Assembly: GCF_000702425.1 (NCBI RefSeq)
Contig: NZ_JNIE01000003.1
Location: 650 to 64,649, forward strand
Length of the DNA: 64,000 nt
Source of the DNA: Thermocrinis jamiesonii
GTDB taxonomy: Bacteria > Aquificota > Aquificia > Aquificales > Aquificaceae
Direction of reading: 5' to 3'
A program made the translations under genes and the position numbers. How positions within the stretch are numbered: position 1 is the stretch's first letter; every line of letters starts with the position of its first letter. Positions 8,111-16,616 of the stretch are shown one piece after another. The notes beneath the pieces are model-generated. The model made no database searches. It was not told the DNA's origin and worked only from the letters and a program-made list of their open reading frames with translations.

Positions 8111-8222
8111 CACGATTGCTTAAAGCGTTGGGAGACAAGGACTTAAATTTGACAATAACACACTCAACTTTGCACGACCTCGGATTTTCGGAAAATAACC
8201 TTCATTTGCGAGGGGGACCCCC

Positions 8223-8271
8223 TTGACAAAATTATTGATTTACCTTATTTTGATTAAGGTGGTAAGTTGGG
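8223..8271 (+). promoter_or_regulatory. CRISPR leader and promoter of array B
   Basis: TTGACA (8223-8228), a 17-bp spacer and TATTTT (8246-8251) form a good sigma-70-type promoter ending 20 bp before the first repeat. The 49 bp from TTGACA to the repeat match 45 of 49 positions with the leader at 16568-16616, although that one precedes the other repeat family. An AGGGGGACCCCCT inverted repeat abuts the -35 on the left (8211-8223) and is absent at the second leader. Confidence 0.88.
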
Positions 8272-8649
8272 GTTTCAAGCCCACCGTGTGGGATGGAGAC
8301 TTAACCTTAATAGGCTCCTTGCTTGTATCTTCATACCAACTGTTTCAAGCCCACTGTGTGGGATGGAGACGTAAAGCTATCATACAAACCAAACGCCACA
8401 CCAACCATAAGTTTCAAGCCCACTGTGTGGGATGGAGACTTTAAATTATGTTCTTTAGCAATTCTCTCCAATTCTTCATATTTAAGGTTCTAAGCCCACC
8501 GTGTGGGATGGAGACACCTCGGCCTTAATCTTCTCGGGAGCGCGAACTTGTGTTTCAAGCCCACTGCGTGGGATGGAGACAGGGTTTTGGAAAGGATAAA
8601 GCGAGTTGCCTCATCCTCGTGTTTCAAGCCCACTGTGTGGGATGGAGAA
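8272..8649 (+). CRISPR. CRISPR array B, 6 repeats and 5 spacers
   Basis: Six 29-bp repeats starting GTTTCAAGCCCAC and ending GGGATGGAGAC lie at 8272-8300, 8342-8370, 8411-8439, 8487-8515, 8552-8580 and 8621-8649. The last has a changed final base, marking the leader-distal end. Spacers are 41, 40, 47, 36 and 40 bp. Copies vary at the loop (CGT, TGT, TGC) between CCCAC and GTGGG, while the 5-bp stem is constant; the fourth copy has CT for TC at positions 4-5. The repeat aligns with repeat A in the same orientation at 19 of 29 positions when the CCG variant is used. Confidence 0.97.
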
Positions 8650-8713
8650 AAGCTTTTAAGAGAAAGCCTTTAGGTTAATGAGCAAAAAAATACTGAATTA
8701 GAATATTATCTGT

Positions 8714-9466
8714 ATGCCTGTTTTGGTTGAACTTAGCTTTAGGTTAAAGAAAACCCCAGAGGTCTTATATCCTACGGATGTTCATGGACTGTTTTTTAGC
8801 CTTTTTGAGGAAAGCATAGCACAAAGACTGCACAAAGAAGCCAAAAAGCCCTTCAGCATAAAAGGTTTTTCCGTGAAAGATTCCACTCTTAGGCTTGAGC
8901 TTGCCCTTTTGGAGGACGGTCTTTATCCTGCTCTCATTCACAGCTACTACTTTCCCAAAGAGGGCTTACACATAAGGGGTATTCCCCTTAGTCCCACAAA
9001 GGATAAAGGCTTAAAAGAAAAGAAAGCTCTTAGCTATCAGGAGCTTTTGGAAACATTGCCCCACAAAAGGCTCCAAATGGAATTTGTTAGTCCCACTGCC
9101 TTTAACAGGTTTAAGTTTGACTATCCATTCCCCGAGCCTCACCTTATTTTTTCTAACCTTTTGAGTCGGTGGAACACCTTTTCGGAGTTTCCTTTGGAGC
9201 TTGCAGAGACAGAGGTTCTAAAGGGTTTGATGGTTTATGAGTTTGAAGGCTCTACCCAAGAGTTTATCATAGACCAAAGGCTAAAAAGGATAGGCTTTGT
9301 GGGAAGGGTGGGATTTCTTATAAAGGATCAAGAATTAGCCAAAAAGCTGTCTGTTCTTGCCCTATTTTCTAACTTTGCGGGCGTGGGCATAAAAACCACC
9401 ATGGGAATGGGAGTAGTCAAAACCTCTCTAAAAGGAGCCATCCAAAGGTCAGACCTCGTTGGTTGA
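8714..9466 (+). CDS. cas6: Cas6, second copy, beside array B and type III-A genes
   Basis: The 250-residue protein has a RAMP opening (VLVELSFRLKKTPEVLYPTD) and the C-terminal Cas6 glycine-rich loop FSNFAGVGIKTTMGMGVV. It differs strongly from the cas6 at 7048, including its longer internal region, so it is not a recent duplicate. It starts 64 bp after the last repeat of array B with no clear ribosome binding site, so expression may depend on read-through from the array. Its end overlaps the convergent csm5 by 50 bp. It probably processes crRNAs for the Csm complex or for repeat B. Confidence 0.88.
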   Translation: MPVLVELSFRLKKTPEVLYPTDVHGLFFSLFEESIAQRLHKEAKKPFSIKGFSVKDSTLRLELALLEDGLYPALIHSYYFPKEGLHIRGIPLSPTKDKGLKEKKALSYQELLETLPHKRLQMEFVSPTAFNRFKFDYPFPEPHLIFSNLLSRWNTFSEFPLELAETEVLKGLMVYEFEGSTQEFIIDQRLKRIGFVGRVGFLIKDQELAKKLSVLALFSNFAGVGIKTTMGMGVVKTSLKGAIQRSDLVG

Positions 9467-10532
9467 TCCTTCTGGTTTTGTTGGTTTCTTGCCTTGAAGT
9501 GTGTTGAGTTTCTCTAAAAAACCAGTCAAAAAGCCTATTATCCTTTTCTTTCAGAATTAGCAAAAGAGTTGTGCTCAAAATTCCCTCGTGCTTTCCTATT
9601 CTTAGCAAAACTCCATTGCCATTAAGATATCCTTTTAGACTCTCTAAGTGCTTTGCAGTATCTGGTCGGCGATTTTTAAAAAACTTAATTTCCTCGTCCA
9701 AAAGTTTTGAATAGAATTTTTGTGAGCATTCCCTCAAAAAGTTCCAAAAAGTGTCCTCATCAGAAAAGTATCTTCCAACTTCAGGAAGGCTTTCTACTCT
9801 TTTTAGTCCTTCATAAGCATTTTTGTTTATTTTTATCTCCACTTCAAGCTCTACGTTCTCTTTTATTGCTTCGCATGGGTATAGGGGCTTGTTGGAACCT
9901 AACAGTGTGGGAACTTCTACCCTAAGATACTCATAAGGCAAAGGTTGGCTATCTGGGATGAAGAGGGCCTTCATTATGTCAAACTGTGCATCCTTTCTTT
10001 CTTGTGAGTAAAAAACCATTCTTTCTAACTCCTTTTCTGCTTTATTTATCATTCTTTCTAATTCCTTTTTTGCTTTACTTAGTTTTTCTTGGTTTATTAC
10101 CTGTCTTGCGTTTAAAAGCTTTTTTACTTTATTGATAACAACATAAGGCTTTTCCATAAACCAAGCGCAAGCTATTAAATGTCTTATGGAACCCTTTAGC
10201 TCGCTACCAGGGACATAAGGACCTTCCAAAGTTTTTATAAACTCCTCCACCTGGGAGCTAATAAGGTTTCCGTTGATCTCAAGCTCGTAGTCAGGCTCCA
10301 AATTAAGATTGAAATTTTTCAAAAAGGTGGAAAGTCTAAGATCCCCTTGGTTTTTGAACCAAAGATAGGCGTTTGTCCTCAGCTGTGGGTTGGGTATCCT
10401 TTCAATGGCTGAAAGAATACGGTCAAACCTAAAGACCTTTAGCCTTCCTCCATCTACCAAAAACTCAAGACTTGAGATCCTCTCTCCGTTTCCTATGTGA
10501 ATGGGGGAAAGGGTTTTAACTCGCACCTTCAT
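9417..10532 (-). CDS. csm5: Csm5, type III-A effector subunit
   Basis: The 371-residue protein begins MKVRVKTLSPIHIGNGE, the characteristic opening of Csm5 (a Cas7-like RAMP capping the 3' end of the Csm filament), and contains the glycine-rich turn PYVPGSELKGSIRH. The ATG at 10532 is preceded by GAGGTGG 5 nt away; longer upstream frame is not part of the family. It is the last gene of the csm operon, 2 bp after csm4. The C-terminus overlaps the convergent second cas6 and is rich in charged residues. Confidence 0.9.
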   Translation of the reverse strand: MKVRVKTLSPIHIGNGERISSLEFLVDGGRLKVFRFDRILSAIERIPNPQLRTNAYLWFKNQGDLRLSTFLKNFNLNLEPDYELEINGNLISSQVEEFIKTLEGPYVPGSELKGSIRHLIACAWFMEKPYVVINKVKKLLNARQVINQEKLSKAKKELERMINKAEKELERMVFYSQERKDAQFDIMKALFIPDSQPLPYEYLRVEVPTLLGSNKPLYPCEAIKENVELEVEIKINKNAYEGLKRVESLPEVGRYFSDEDTFWNFLRECSQKFYSKLLDEEIKFFKNRRPDTAKHLESLKGYLNGNGVLLRIGKHEGILSTTLLLILKEKDNRLFDWFFRETQHTSRQETNKTRRINQRGLTFGWLLLERF

Positions 10533-10534
10533 CT

Positions 10535-11428
10535 TTACCACCTCGCAAAGAGTGGAAAACCTAAGCCGTATTGATAAACGGAAAGGATACCTTCCTTTAG
10601 CACTTCTTTTAGACTCCCATACCAATCTTTTTGATTTTTTACTTTAACCTGCGAGCCGGGTGTAAGGTAGCAGACAGTATTTTTCCAAACCCTTCTTGTT
10701 AAACCGTTTTCCACCGCTGATCTTTGAACCTTTAGATCGTAGTAACTCTCCTTTAGCTCAAAGTCTTTGTCATAAAAGCACTCAGAAATCAAAAAAGCCC
10801 TTGAGGTTTTGTTAGAAATAAACTTCTCTATTCCCTCTGGTGGCTCTGTCTCCTCAAGTCTATACCTTCCCATCCCTGTAGTTTTGTTTCCTCCAAGTTG
10901 GGAAAACTCAAGGCAAGCTTTAACTAAGGGCTCAAAGCTTTCGTCAAAAAACCTTACAAGCACACCAAAGGAAGGTAGCCAATAGGTGGGCTCGTTGTAA
11001 AGCTCTCCTCCTGTGGTGGTCATGGTAAGACGGTTTATAAAGGCATGAGGTATAACTTCCTGCTTTATTTCTTGCCTTAATCCTTCAAACATCTCCGTGG
11101 GTTCGCTTTCCAAAACCTTTTTAAACACTTCCCAACTTACCCATTTTAACCCTTTGAACTTTTTGTATTGCTTGTATTCCTCTGCATTTTTTGGAATGAT
11201 GGGTATAAAATGAATGGGTCTTGGAAAGATCCACAGCCCATTTTTCCAAGGCAAAGGTGCGGAAATTATAAAAGGTGGATCTCCTTCCTTAAACCTATTT
11301 AAAGTTTTCGAAAGTTTTTCTTCTGACTCAAGCCAACGGATGCCCCAACATATGGCACCAAAAATGGTATTGGTGGTGGGCACGCTCCTAAAGGCACTAA
11401 GAGGTCTAAAGACAAAAGCCTTAAGCAT
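10535..11428 (-). CDS. csm4: Csm4, type III-A effector subunit
   Basis: The 297-residue RAMP protein begins MLKAFVFRPLSAFRS, has the GGNKTTGMGRYRL segment and ends YQYGLGFPLF, a typical Csm4 C-terminus. Csm4 is the Cas5-like subunit that binds the crRNA 5' handle and docks Cas10. The ATG at 11428 overlaps the csm3 end by 8 bp; a GTG at 11440 is an alternative. Gene order between csm3 and csm5 supports the call. Confidence 0.9.
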   Translation of the reverse strand: MLKAFVFRPLSAFRSVPTTNTIFGAICWGIRWLESEEKLSKTLNRFKEGDPPFIISAPLPWKNGLWIFPRPIHFIPIIPKNAEEYKQYKKFKGLKWVSWEVFKKVLESEPTEMFEGLRQEIKQEVIPHAFINRLTMTTTGGELYNEPTYWLPSFGVLVRFFDESFEPLVKACLEFSQLGGNKTTGMGRYRLEETEPPEGIEKFISNKTSRAFLISECFYDKDFELKESYYDLKVQRSAVENGLTRRVWKNTVCYLTPGSQVKVKNQKDWYGSLKEVLKEGILSVYQYGLGFPLFARW

Positions 11429-12278
11429 TGAAAAGAGCACCCAGTTTTTGCTTTATGGTTTCGTAATCTTCAAGTATCTCCTGCACGGTGGGTTTTTCAA
11501 TTATTGGTTTTTCTTTGTTCTTTTCTCCAAAGTAGTATTCCTTTGGTCTTAGGATTACCCTTAGGTTTTCAAACCTGACTTTTCCAGAACCCCTTGAGCC
11601 ATATCCCCCAAGGTAATCATCCTCCAAGAGCCTCATACCCTCAAAGACCACTCTCAAAAGCTCAGGGTCTTGCTCTGCAAACAGATGAAAAGCCATCTCC
11701 CCAAAAAAGACAACACCTGCGGGCACCCTTTCCACCTTCCTTGGGTTTGCTCTGGAAGTAAGCCTGTTTATGGCGTTTTCTGTCTTTACCTCTGTGAAGA
11801 TGTTTTCACCCAAGATGTTCTTCAGCATCTGTAAGCTCTTCCAAGTGGGATAAGCATCAAAGACCCTTAGCCTTGGGGGTCCGGGAAGTTCCTCCAATGG
11901 CAAATTATCTAAAGTCTTTGCATCACCTGTGCCAAAGACTTTGCAAACCTCACACTTTCCACAAACGCAAGCCCTTCCTGCTTCTTCAACAATATTCTTG
12001 GCACTATGTATAGCTCTTTTAATCATGTCATCCACTCTTCCCTTAGCCCACTCCAAAAGAGACCTCATCTTGCCCTTCAAGGAAGAACCGGGTATGTAGG
12101 GAGCACCTTCGGGTAGGACGTTCCCTTCGCCGTCGTAGTTCTCTATCTCTGCCAAGGTCTTTATAACCGGGTTGTCCAATCCCCCTATTTCAAAGTTTTC
12201 CTTAGAACCTCCTACCCTCAAACCAGTTATTGCCTTCAGCTCATATCTAATTATTACAGTGCCTTTGTAAGAGAACAT
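11421..12278 (-). CDS. csm3: Csm3, target-RNA-cleaving backbone subunit
   Basis: The 285-residue Cas7-like protein contains IGGLDNPVIK with D35 at the position of the known catalytic aspartate of Csm3, PYIPGSSLKGKMRS, and a cysteine cluster CVCGKCEVC followed by KVFG, as in other Csm3 proteins. It should cleave target RNA at 6-nt intervals along the filament. Start at ATG 12278 follows AGGAGGT by about 7 nt; GTG 12287 is less likely. All key residues look intact. Confidence 0.93.
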   Translation of the reverse strand: MFSYKGTVIIRYELKAITGLRVGGSKENFEIGGLDNPVIKTLAEIENYDGEGNVLPEGAPYIPGSSLKGKMRSLLEWAKGRVDDMIKRAIHSAKNIVEEAGRACVCGKCEVCKVFGTGDAKTLDNLPLEELPGPPRLRVFDAYPTWKSLQMLKNILGENIFTEVKTENAINRLTSRANPRKVERVPAGVVFFGEMAFHLFAEQDPELLRVVFEGMRLLEDDYLGGYGSRGSGKVRFENLRVILRPKEYYFGEKNKEKPIIEKPTVQEILEDYETIKQKLGALFNA

Positions 12279-12291
12279 CACCCCCACCTCC

Positions 12292-12735
12292 TTAGGATTT
12301 CTTAGAGTAAGCTACCATAGCCATCAAAAGATCGTAAGCCTTCTCAAAAGCTTTTTTGCTCTTATTTCTTTCTATATTATCAAAAAGCCTGAACATAAGC
12401 TCTTTGAAATCTTTGTCCAACACGCCTCTCTTTGCTTGATACTCTAAAATGGCATAAAGCTTGTATAACTTTTTCAAAGCTTCTTCAACATTTTCGTCCT
12501 TCTTTAGTCCATCCCTTATCGCTTTGAACTCTTGAAAGACCTTTCTCAGTTGCACAGCTGTAATATTTATATCTTCTATCGCTTTCTTAACGTAGCCTTC
12601 TTCGGGATGGAAAATGTCCTTCTCAGAAAATTCGGCTATTGATTCATTACTAAGCTTTTCCTTTAACTTTTTTACATTTTCTGACTCTTTATCATTGTTT
12701 TTTTGTCTGTTCTGTTGTGGATTGTTTCTGCTCAT
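12292..12735 (-). CDS. csm2: Csm2, small subunit of type III-A complex
   Basis: A 147-residue, highly charged, helical protein with a polar Asn/Gln/Lys-rich N-terminus (residues 1-25) and the Csm2-like core KKLYKLYAILEYQAKRGVLDKDFKEL. Csm2 forms the inner filament that lines the target RNA. It lies 2 bp after cas10 and 13 bp before csm3, the standard operon position. Confidence 0.9.
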   Translation of the reverse strand: MSRNNPQQNRQKNNDKESENVKKLKEKLSNESIAEFSEKDIFHPEEGYVKKAIEDINITAVQLRKVFQEFKAIRDGLKKDENVEEALKKLYKLYAILEYQAKRGVLDKDFKELMFRLFDNIERNKSKKAFEKAYDLLMAMVAYSKKS

Positions 12736-12737
12736 CG

Positions 12738-15089
12738 CTACCCTCCTAAGTTGTTATTTATATAATGACTATTTTTTGTCTTTTCTGACATTCCTCTTGT
12801 TTTCATTAAAACAAGCTTTAAGATAAGCTCTGCGTAGTCTTTGATGTTATAGTTGTTTCCTGGGTCAAGTATTAGACTTTCAAGTTCTCTTTGTTGCTCT
12901 TCTTCTTTTATGTTTCTGTAGAGCTGATAGTAAAACATTGGATAAAACCTCATGCTTATTCCGTTGCCCCTTTTGTTTGCCTTCAAGAGAGTGTAAATCC
13001 TGTAAAGAAGTGTTCTGTGGTTAGGAGCATCAAAGTTTGCCAAAAAGCGCTTTAGTTCCTCAAGGGCATATCTAAACTTTTCCCAAGGAAGTGGTTCTTT
13101 CCAAAGGCTTATGCAGTTCTTTTCCACTTTGGCATGTTCCTTTTCCTGCTCTGCCCCATCTGCACTAAACCTTATGGGATAGTTAGGTCTTTGGAAGAAG
13201 ACTCCTGCAGAAAGGGTAAAGCACGGATTGTAGCAGGTATAGGCGCTAAAGTCCTTCTCGAGCTCTTTTGCTACTTCCAATGCAGTTTCCCAAGGTGCGC
13301 AGAAAAACAGGTCATCTCCTCCCGAATAGACCACATAAACTTTGTTTTTGAATTGCTTTTGCTCCAAAAGAGTGTTTATGTATCCAGAAAAGAACAGTTC
13401 CAAGCTTCTGCTTAGGGTTGCTACTCTGGAGAGAGAATAGTCCTTTTTTAAACCCTGCGAGAATATAAGCCCCAAATTATCCACATCCATCTTGACAAAA
13501 GCCAAAAGTTTGTAGCCCTCTTCCTCTTCTTCCACAAGCTCGTTAAAGTCCTTAACACTACCGTCTTCTTCCAAAGGAACGGTGTTTGCCAAAAAGAAAA
13601 AGCCGTCCGCTTTGTCCTCAAAGTCTGTGGAGTTTAGCAGTAACAGGGTGTCCTCTGGTAGAGTGTAGGCAACTTGATCTTTGGAATAAACGCTAACACC
13701 ACCTATATCCTCAAGATAAAGGTCTCCCATCTCAGGAGAAAAGACTACATACTCCGCCCTTGGAATTTTTGCTCCCACCTCTTGGAAAAGCTCGCACCAA
13801 TTACAAAACTCTTGGCTCTCTGGCTTTAGGTTGGTTTGACACGAAGGGCACACTTCGTAGTTATCGGGTCCAAAGGGGTTGGCTAATTTGTCAAAGTTTT
13901 CCAGTATGGTGGAGAACTTTTGAAATTTCTTGCGTCCTACCTCTTCGTAAAGCTCATGTATTTTCTCTCCCAGTGTGCCTACCCCTAAATCACTTCCCTT
14001 TAACCTTAACCAACCTAAGACAACCCCCAAGTGTCCCCCAAACTCTCTGACCAAAACCTCATCCACTTTCCTTTGTAGCTCTTCAAGTTTTTTCTCTATA
14101 CCCTCTTCGTAGCCAATTATAAGCTGGAACTTTCCACCGCCCGCATAGAGGAGATTTACCATAGGATATTCAAGTTCCTTCAAGAAAAATCTGCCAAGGA
14201 TTATGGGAAGCACAGAAAGGAAGAAACTTCTTCCTCTGAGCCTTTTTCCAACTCCCCTTATGTTAGAAAGTTGATATAAAAACCTTTGAATACCCGTTAT
14301 GTCCCCCTCAACGAGCAGAAATTCCACTGCGTTTAGCCCACCGTTAAGTCTCTCTTTGTTGTAGTCTGTCCAAAGGCTACTTACCAAAGCACTGGCAACT
14401 CTTAGGTGGTCAAAGAGGGATATGTCTGGAAAGTGATTGGTTCCCCTCTCTTTGTCGTAGGTAGAAGCGGGCACGCACCAAAGATATTTGTAAAGTAGAT
14501 AATAGAGCTTTGTGAGTGTCTTTTGTGGATCCTTAAAGTCAAGTTTGCTTAGGTGTGTTTTCAAAGCTTGAAGTAGGTCTTTATATTTTTGCACTCCAGA
14601 GGTCCCAATTTGACTGGCATCCTTTGGAAAAATAACCTCTTTTTCCAACTTCAAAGGCTCCAACTCGTATTCGTGTTTTTCTCCATCTAAGTAAGTTTTG
14701 GCGCATTCTAAATCTACCAAGCCGAAAATACTCTTTAGTCTTTTTTCCTCTTTTCTTTGGGTAGTTTGATCCACGCTTTGTTCTTCTCTTCTGCTCCTTT
14801 CACTGCTGGCACAGTGGTCTGCAATTTGTTGGGCTATGTGGTATAGGTTATTCGGCTCTGGATTGTGATGGTAGGCACCAGAAAGGATAAGCTCTTGCAC
14901 TTCTTGGCTTACTCCTTTCCTTTCCAAAAGCTCCTCTAAAAACTTATAAGAATACACCGCATGTGCATATTTGAACTTTCTCCTTTCTTCTTCTTCAGCC
15001 CTTTCTTCTCCAGCCCTGTCTATGAGCTTTCCTATGTCGTGAAGTAACCCTCCTATTGCAAGCCAACTCCTAATCTCTAACTTTTCCAT
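12738..15089 (-). CDS. cas10: Cas10/Csm1, cyclic oligoadenylate synthase and DNase of type III-A
   Basis: The 783-residue protein has an N-terminal HD domain (H17-D18 in GLLHDIGKL), a zinc-finger region (CPSCQTN and FCNWCELF), and the palm motif GGDD at about 590-593 in YVVYSGGDDLFF. The HD domain cuts single-stranded DNA and the GGDD palm makes cyclic oligoadenylate in this family. Both sites are intact. The start is ATG 15089 after a G-rich ribosome binding site; a TTG directly upstream is ignored. It is the first gene of a five-gene minus-strand operon. No CARF effector gene is near. Confidence 0.95.
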   Translation of the reverse strand: MEKLEIRSWLAIGGLLHDIGKLIDRAGEERAEEEERRKFKYAHAVYSYKFLEELLERKGVSQEVQELILSGAYHHNPEPNNLYHIAQQIADHCASSERSRREEQSVDQTTQRKEEKRLKSIFGLVDLECAKTYLDGEKHEYELEPLKLEKEVIFPKDASQIGTSGVQKYKDLLQALKTHLSKLDFKDPQKTLTKLYYLLYKYLWCVPASTYDKERGTNHFPDISLFDHLRVASALVSSLWTDYNKERLNGGLNAVEFLLVEGDITGIQRFLYQLSNIRGVGKRLRGRSFFLSVLPIILGRFFLKELEYPMVNLLYAGGGKFQLIIGYEEGIEKKLEELQRKVDEVLVREFGGHLGVVLGWLRLKGSDLGVGTLGEKIHELYEEVGRKKFQKFSTILENFDKLANPFGPDNYEVCPSCQTNLKPESQEFCNWCELFQEVGAKIPRAEYVVFSPEMGDLYLEDIGGVSVYSKDQVAYTLPEDTLLLLNSTDFEDKADGFFFLANTVPLEEDGSVKDFNELVEEEEEGYKLLAFVKMDVDNLGLIFSQGLKKDYSLSRVATLSRSLELFFSGYINTLLEQKQFKNKVYVVYSGGDDLFFCAPWETALEVAKELEKDFSAYTCYNPCFTLSAGVFFQRPNYPIRFSADGAEQEKEHAKVEKNCISLWKEPLPWEKFRYALEELKRFLANFDAPNHRTLLYRIYTLLKANKRGNGISMRFYPMFYYQLYRNIKEEEQQRELESLILDPGNNYNIKDYAELILKLVLMKTRGMSEKTKNSHYINNNLGG

Positions 15090-15106
15090 CAACCCCCCTT
15101 TGCTAT

Positions 15107-15135
15107 ATTATAATCGCCACCTTGATGACTTCCAA
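15107..15135 (-). promoter_or_regulatory. promoter of the cas10-csm operon
   Basis: On the minus strand TTGGAA (15135-15130), a 17-bp spacer and a perfect TATAAT (15112-15107) precede the cas10 ATG by about 17 bp. The same AT-rich core also reads TATAAT on the plus strand (15109-15114), facing the membrane-protein gene, so the two -10 elements overlap back to back. Confidence 0.65.
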
Positions 15136-16372
15136 GGTTGCTTTTCAAAATCTCTCATCGGGACATCAAGATTTTTCGAACAATCTTATGCCTATCGTTG
15201 AATTTTTAGTAAGTGAGCATATAATTACTTTTATGTATTATGTGTCAAAGATAACTCCTCTCTTTTTGTTTAAAGCGCTTATATTTCTTGGACTTTCCTT
15301 AGCCCTCAGGCATACTGACTGGCTTCTTTCTATAGTATTTTTACTCTACGGATTTATCGCTTCTACGCTGATCGGCGCTATGTATCAGATAGTCCCAAAT
15401 TCCCAAAGCAGAAAGCTTTATTTTCCCAAACTACCTTACTTGGTGTTTGTTCTAAACATCATAAGCCTTGTGCTTTTTTCCTTGAATAAAGGAGCATTAG
15501 CTTCTGGTGTTTTATTGCTCTCCTATATTTTGTTCTCTGCAAGTATATTCCTCACGATTAAAAACTGGAAACCTATAACAGTCAGGTTTCTTTCTGCTTC
15601 TGTGGTCTTTCTTAATCTATCTACAATATTTTTACTTTTGAGTCAGTTAAACTTGGTGCCTTTTAGACTTGCAGTTCATACTCTAACCCTTGGTGCTATG
15701 CTAAATGCAGTGTACGGTGTGGAATTGGCTTGGATACCCATGCTAACTATGACCACCCTAAACTTCAAGAAAGCCCTTAACCTCTTTTATGCAAAGCAGT
15801 TTTCCACCCTTTTTATTCTTGTATCCTTTTACATTACTACTCACAACCTTCTGATTTTTGCGTCTATAGTTGAATTTGCTGTAGCCCTGTTCTACTTAAG
15901 TCAGATATACAGCATTCTAAAGCAAAGGAGAATAAAAACCACCTTTCCAATCCCGGTTAGGTTCTTCATATTTGCTCTTTTACTACTCCCCTTTGGACTT
16001 TTTGTAGGATTTCTGATGTCCATATTCCCTGAATGGACACCAGCACTTTTGGAACTGCATTACAACCTTTTGATTTATGGCTTCACCGCCTTTACCATAT
16101 TCGGTGGAATAGCCCACCTTTTGCCAAGAATAATCTACAATTGGAAGTTTTCCGAGCGTCAAGGAGTATCTATTGGAGATTTCATAGATGAACCTTCTTT
16201 GCCCACTTTTTTTAAGCTTTCAGTGAGTTTATACCTTACATACCTTGTTTTAGACCTTCTACCAGACCCTGCCGGCCTTATTTCTTCTTTCATCTATATA
16301 GTATTATTGCTTTATTTCTTTAAGCTAACCTTCTTTAAAGCACTATCTGCGTTCCTATACCTTCGTCGGTGA
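15125..16372 (+). CDS. polytopic membrane protein, heme-copper oxidase subunit I-like or NnrS-like
   Basis: About 415 residues with some 10-12 predicted membrane helices. Recurring patterns such as [21 protein letters not shown] and [25 protein letters not shown], with histidines in membrane segments, recall the heme-copper oxidase subunit I-like and NnrS-like families, but no exact family can be fixed. The start is uncertain: ATG 15125 lies only about 10 bp after a plus-strand TATAAT and would give a nearly leaderless mRNA; ATG 15188 or 15233 are possible. The last codons overlap the relic of an argB 3' end on the other strand. Confidence 0.6.
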   Translation: MTSKVAFQNLSSGHQDFSNNLMPIVEFLVSEHIITFMYYVSKITPLFLFKALIFLGLSLALRHTDWLLSIVFLLYGFIASTLIGAMYQIVPNSQSRKLYFPKLPYLVFVLNIISLVLFSLNKGALASGVLLLSYILFSASIFLTIKNWKPITVRFLSASVVFLNLSTIFLLLSQLNLVPFRLAVHTLTLGAMLNAVYGVELAWIPMLTMTTLNFKKALNLFYAKQFSTLFILVSFYITTHNLLIFASIVEFAVALFYLSQIYSILKQRRIKTTFPIPVRFFIFALLLLPFGLFVGFLMSIFPEWTPALLELHYNLLIYGFTAFTIFGGIAHLLPRIIYNWKFSERQGVSIGDFIDEPSLPTFFKLSVSLYLTYLVLDLLPDPAGLISSFIYIVLLLYFFKLTFFKALSAFLYLRR

Positions 16373-16418
16373 AAACTTCTAAAAGGATAGAGTGGGGGAG
16401 CCTTCCGTCTATTATATG
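16335..16418 (-). pseudogene. argB: relic of argB 3' end (N-acetylglutamate kinase)
   Basis: The minus strand encodes [20 protein letters not shown] then IGTQIVL and a stop at 16335-16337. This matches the conserved C-terminus of ArgB, where [18 protein letters not shown] ends the protein. Nothing of the rest of ArgB is present; upstream the frame joins directly to murA-like sequence. The segment overlaps the end of the plus-strand membrane-protein gene by 38 bp. Confidence 0.6.
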
Positions 16419-16548
16419 TGGAAAGACCCCCTCTAACACTATATCTCCGCCAGTGATAAAGCCTGCCATGGCCAAAGTCCCCGCTTCAATCCTACATATG
16501 AATGTATCCACCCTTTACGTTTATGGTTGTTCCTCCCTTTTCAAAAAC
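16419..16548 (-). pseudogene. murA: relic of murA (UDP-GlcNAc enolpyruvyltransferase)
   Basis: Minus-strand translation gives [13 protein letters not shown] in one frame and, after a frame change near 16493, [18 protein letters not shown]. The second stretch is the strongly conserved MurA signature (DRIEAGT..... ITGGD); the first fits the region just before it. Stops interrupt both sides. The fragment is joined in frame to an argB 3' end, so two unrelated gene pieces abut here. The solitary CRISPR leader begins 19 bp to the right. Confidence 0.55.
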
Positions 16549-16567
16549 CTACAGCCTCCTGGACCCT

Positions 16568-16616
16568 TTGACAAAATTATTGATTTGTCTTATTTTGATT
16601 AAGGTGGTCAGTTGGA
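16568..16616 (+). promoter_or_regulatory. second CRISPR leader and promoter
   Basis: TTGACA (16568-16573), 17 bp, TATTTT (16591-16596), then 20 bp to a CRISPR repeat. It is identical to the array B leader except at four of 49 positions. Homology starts at about the GGACCC just before the -35. Confidence 0.88.

Noticed and set aside
7847-8113. Longer 88-residue version of the RHH protein
   Set aside because: The extra N-terminus (HNYDF repeated) is encoded by the direct-repeat operator and is not part of the RHH fold.
8149-8154. TTGACA upstream of array B as an additional promoter
   Set aside because: No -10-like hexamer at 16-18 bp downstream; the one at 8223 is far better.
8223-8444. Open frame across the array B leader and first repeats
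   Set aside because: Its translation repeats FQAHCVGW because it is read through CRISPR repeats, and it begins at the leader promoter; not a gene.
8272-8649. Array B read in the opposite direction, because its reverse complement ends in CTTGAAAC like a crRNA handle
   Set aside because: The shared leader with a promoter lies on the left, the degenerate terminal repeat on the right, and the repeat aligns with repeat A in the plus orientation. Not fully excluded.
16369-16602. Plus-strand 77-codon open frame
   Set aside because: It is the antisense of the murA/argB relic and runs into the CRISPR leader; no protein family match by eye.
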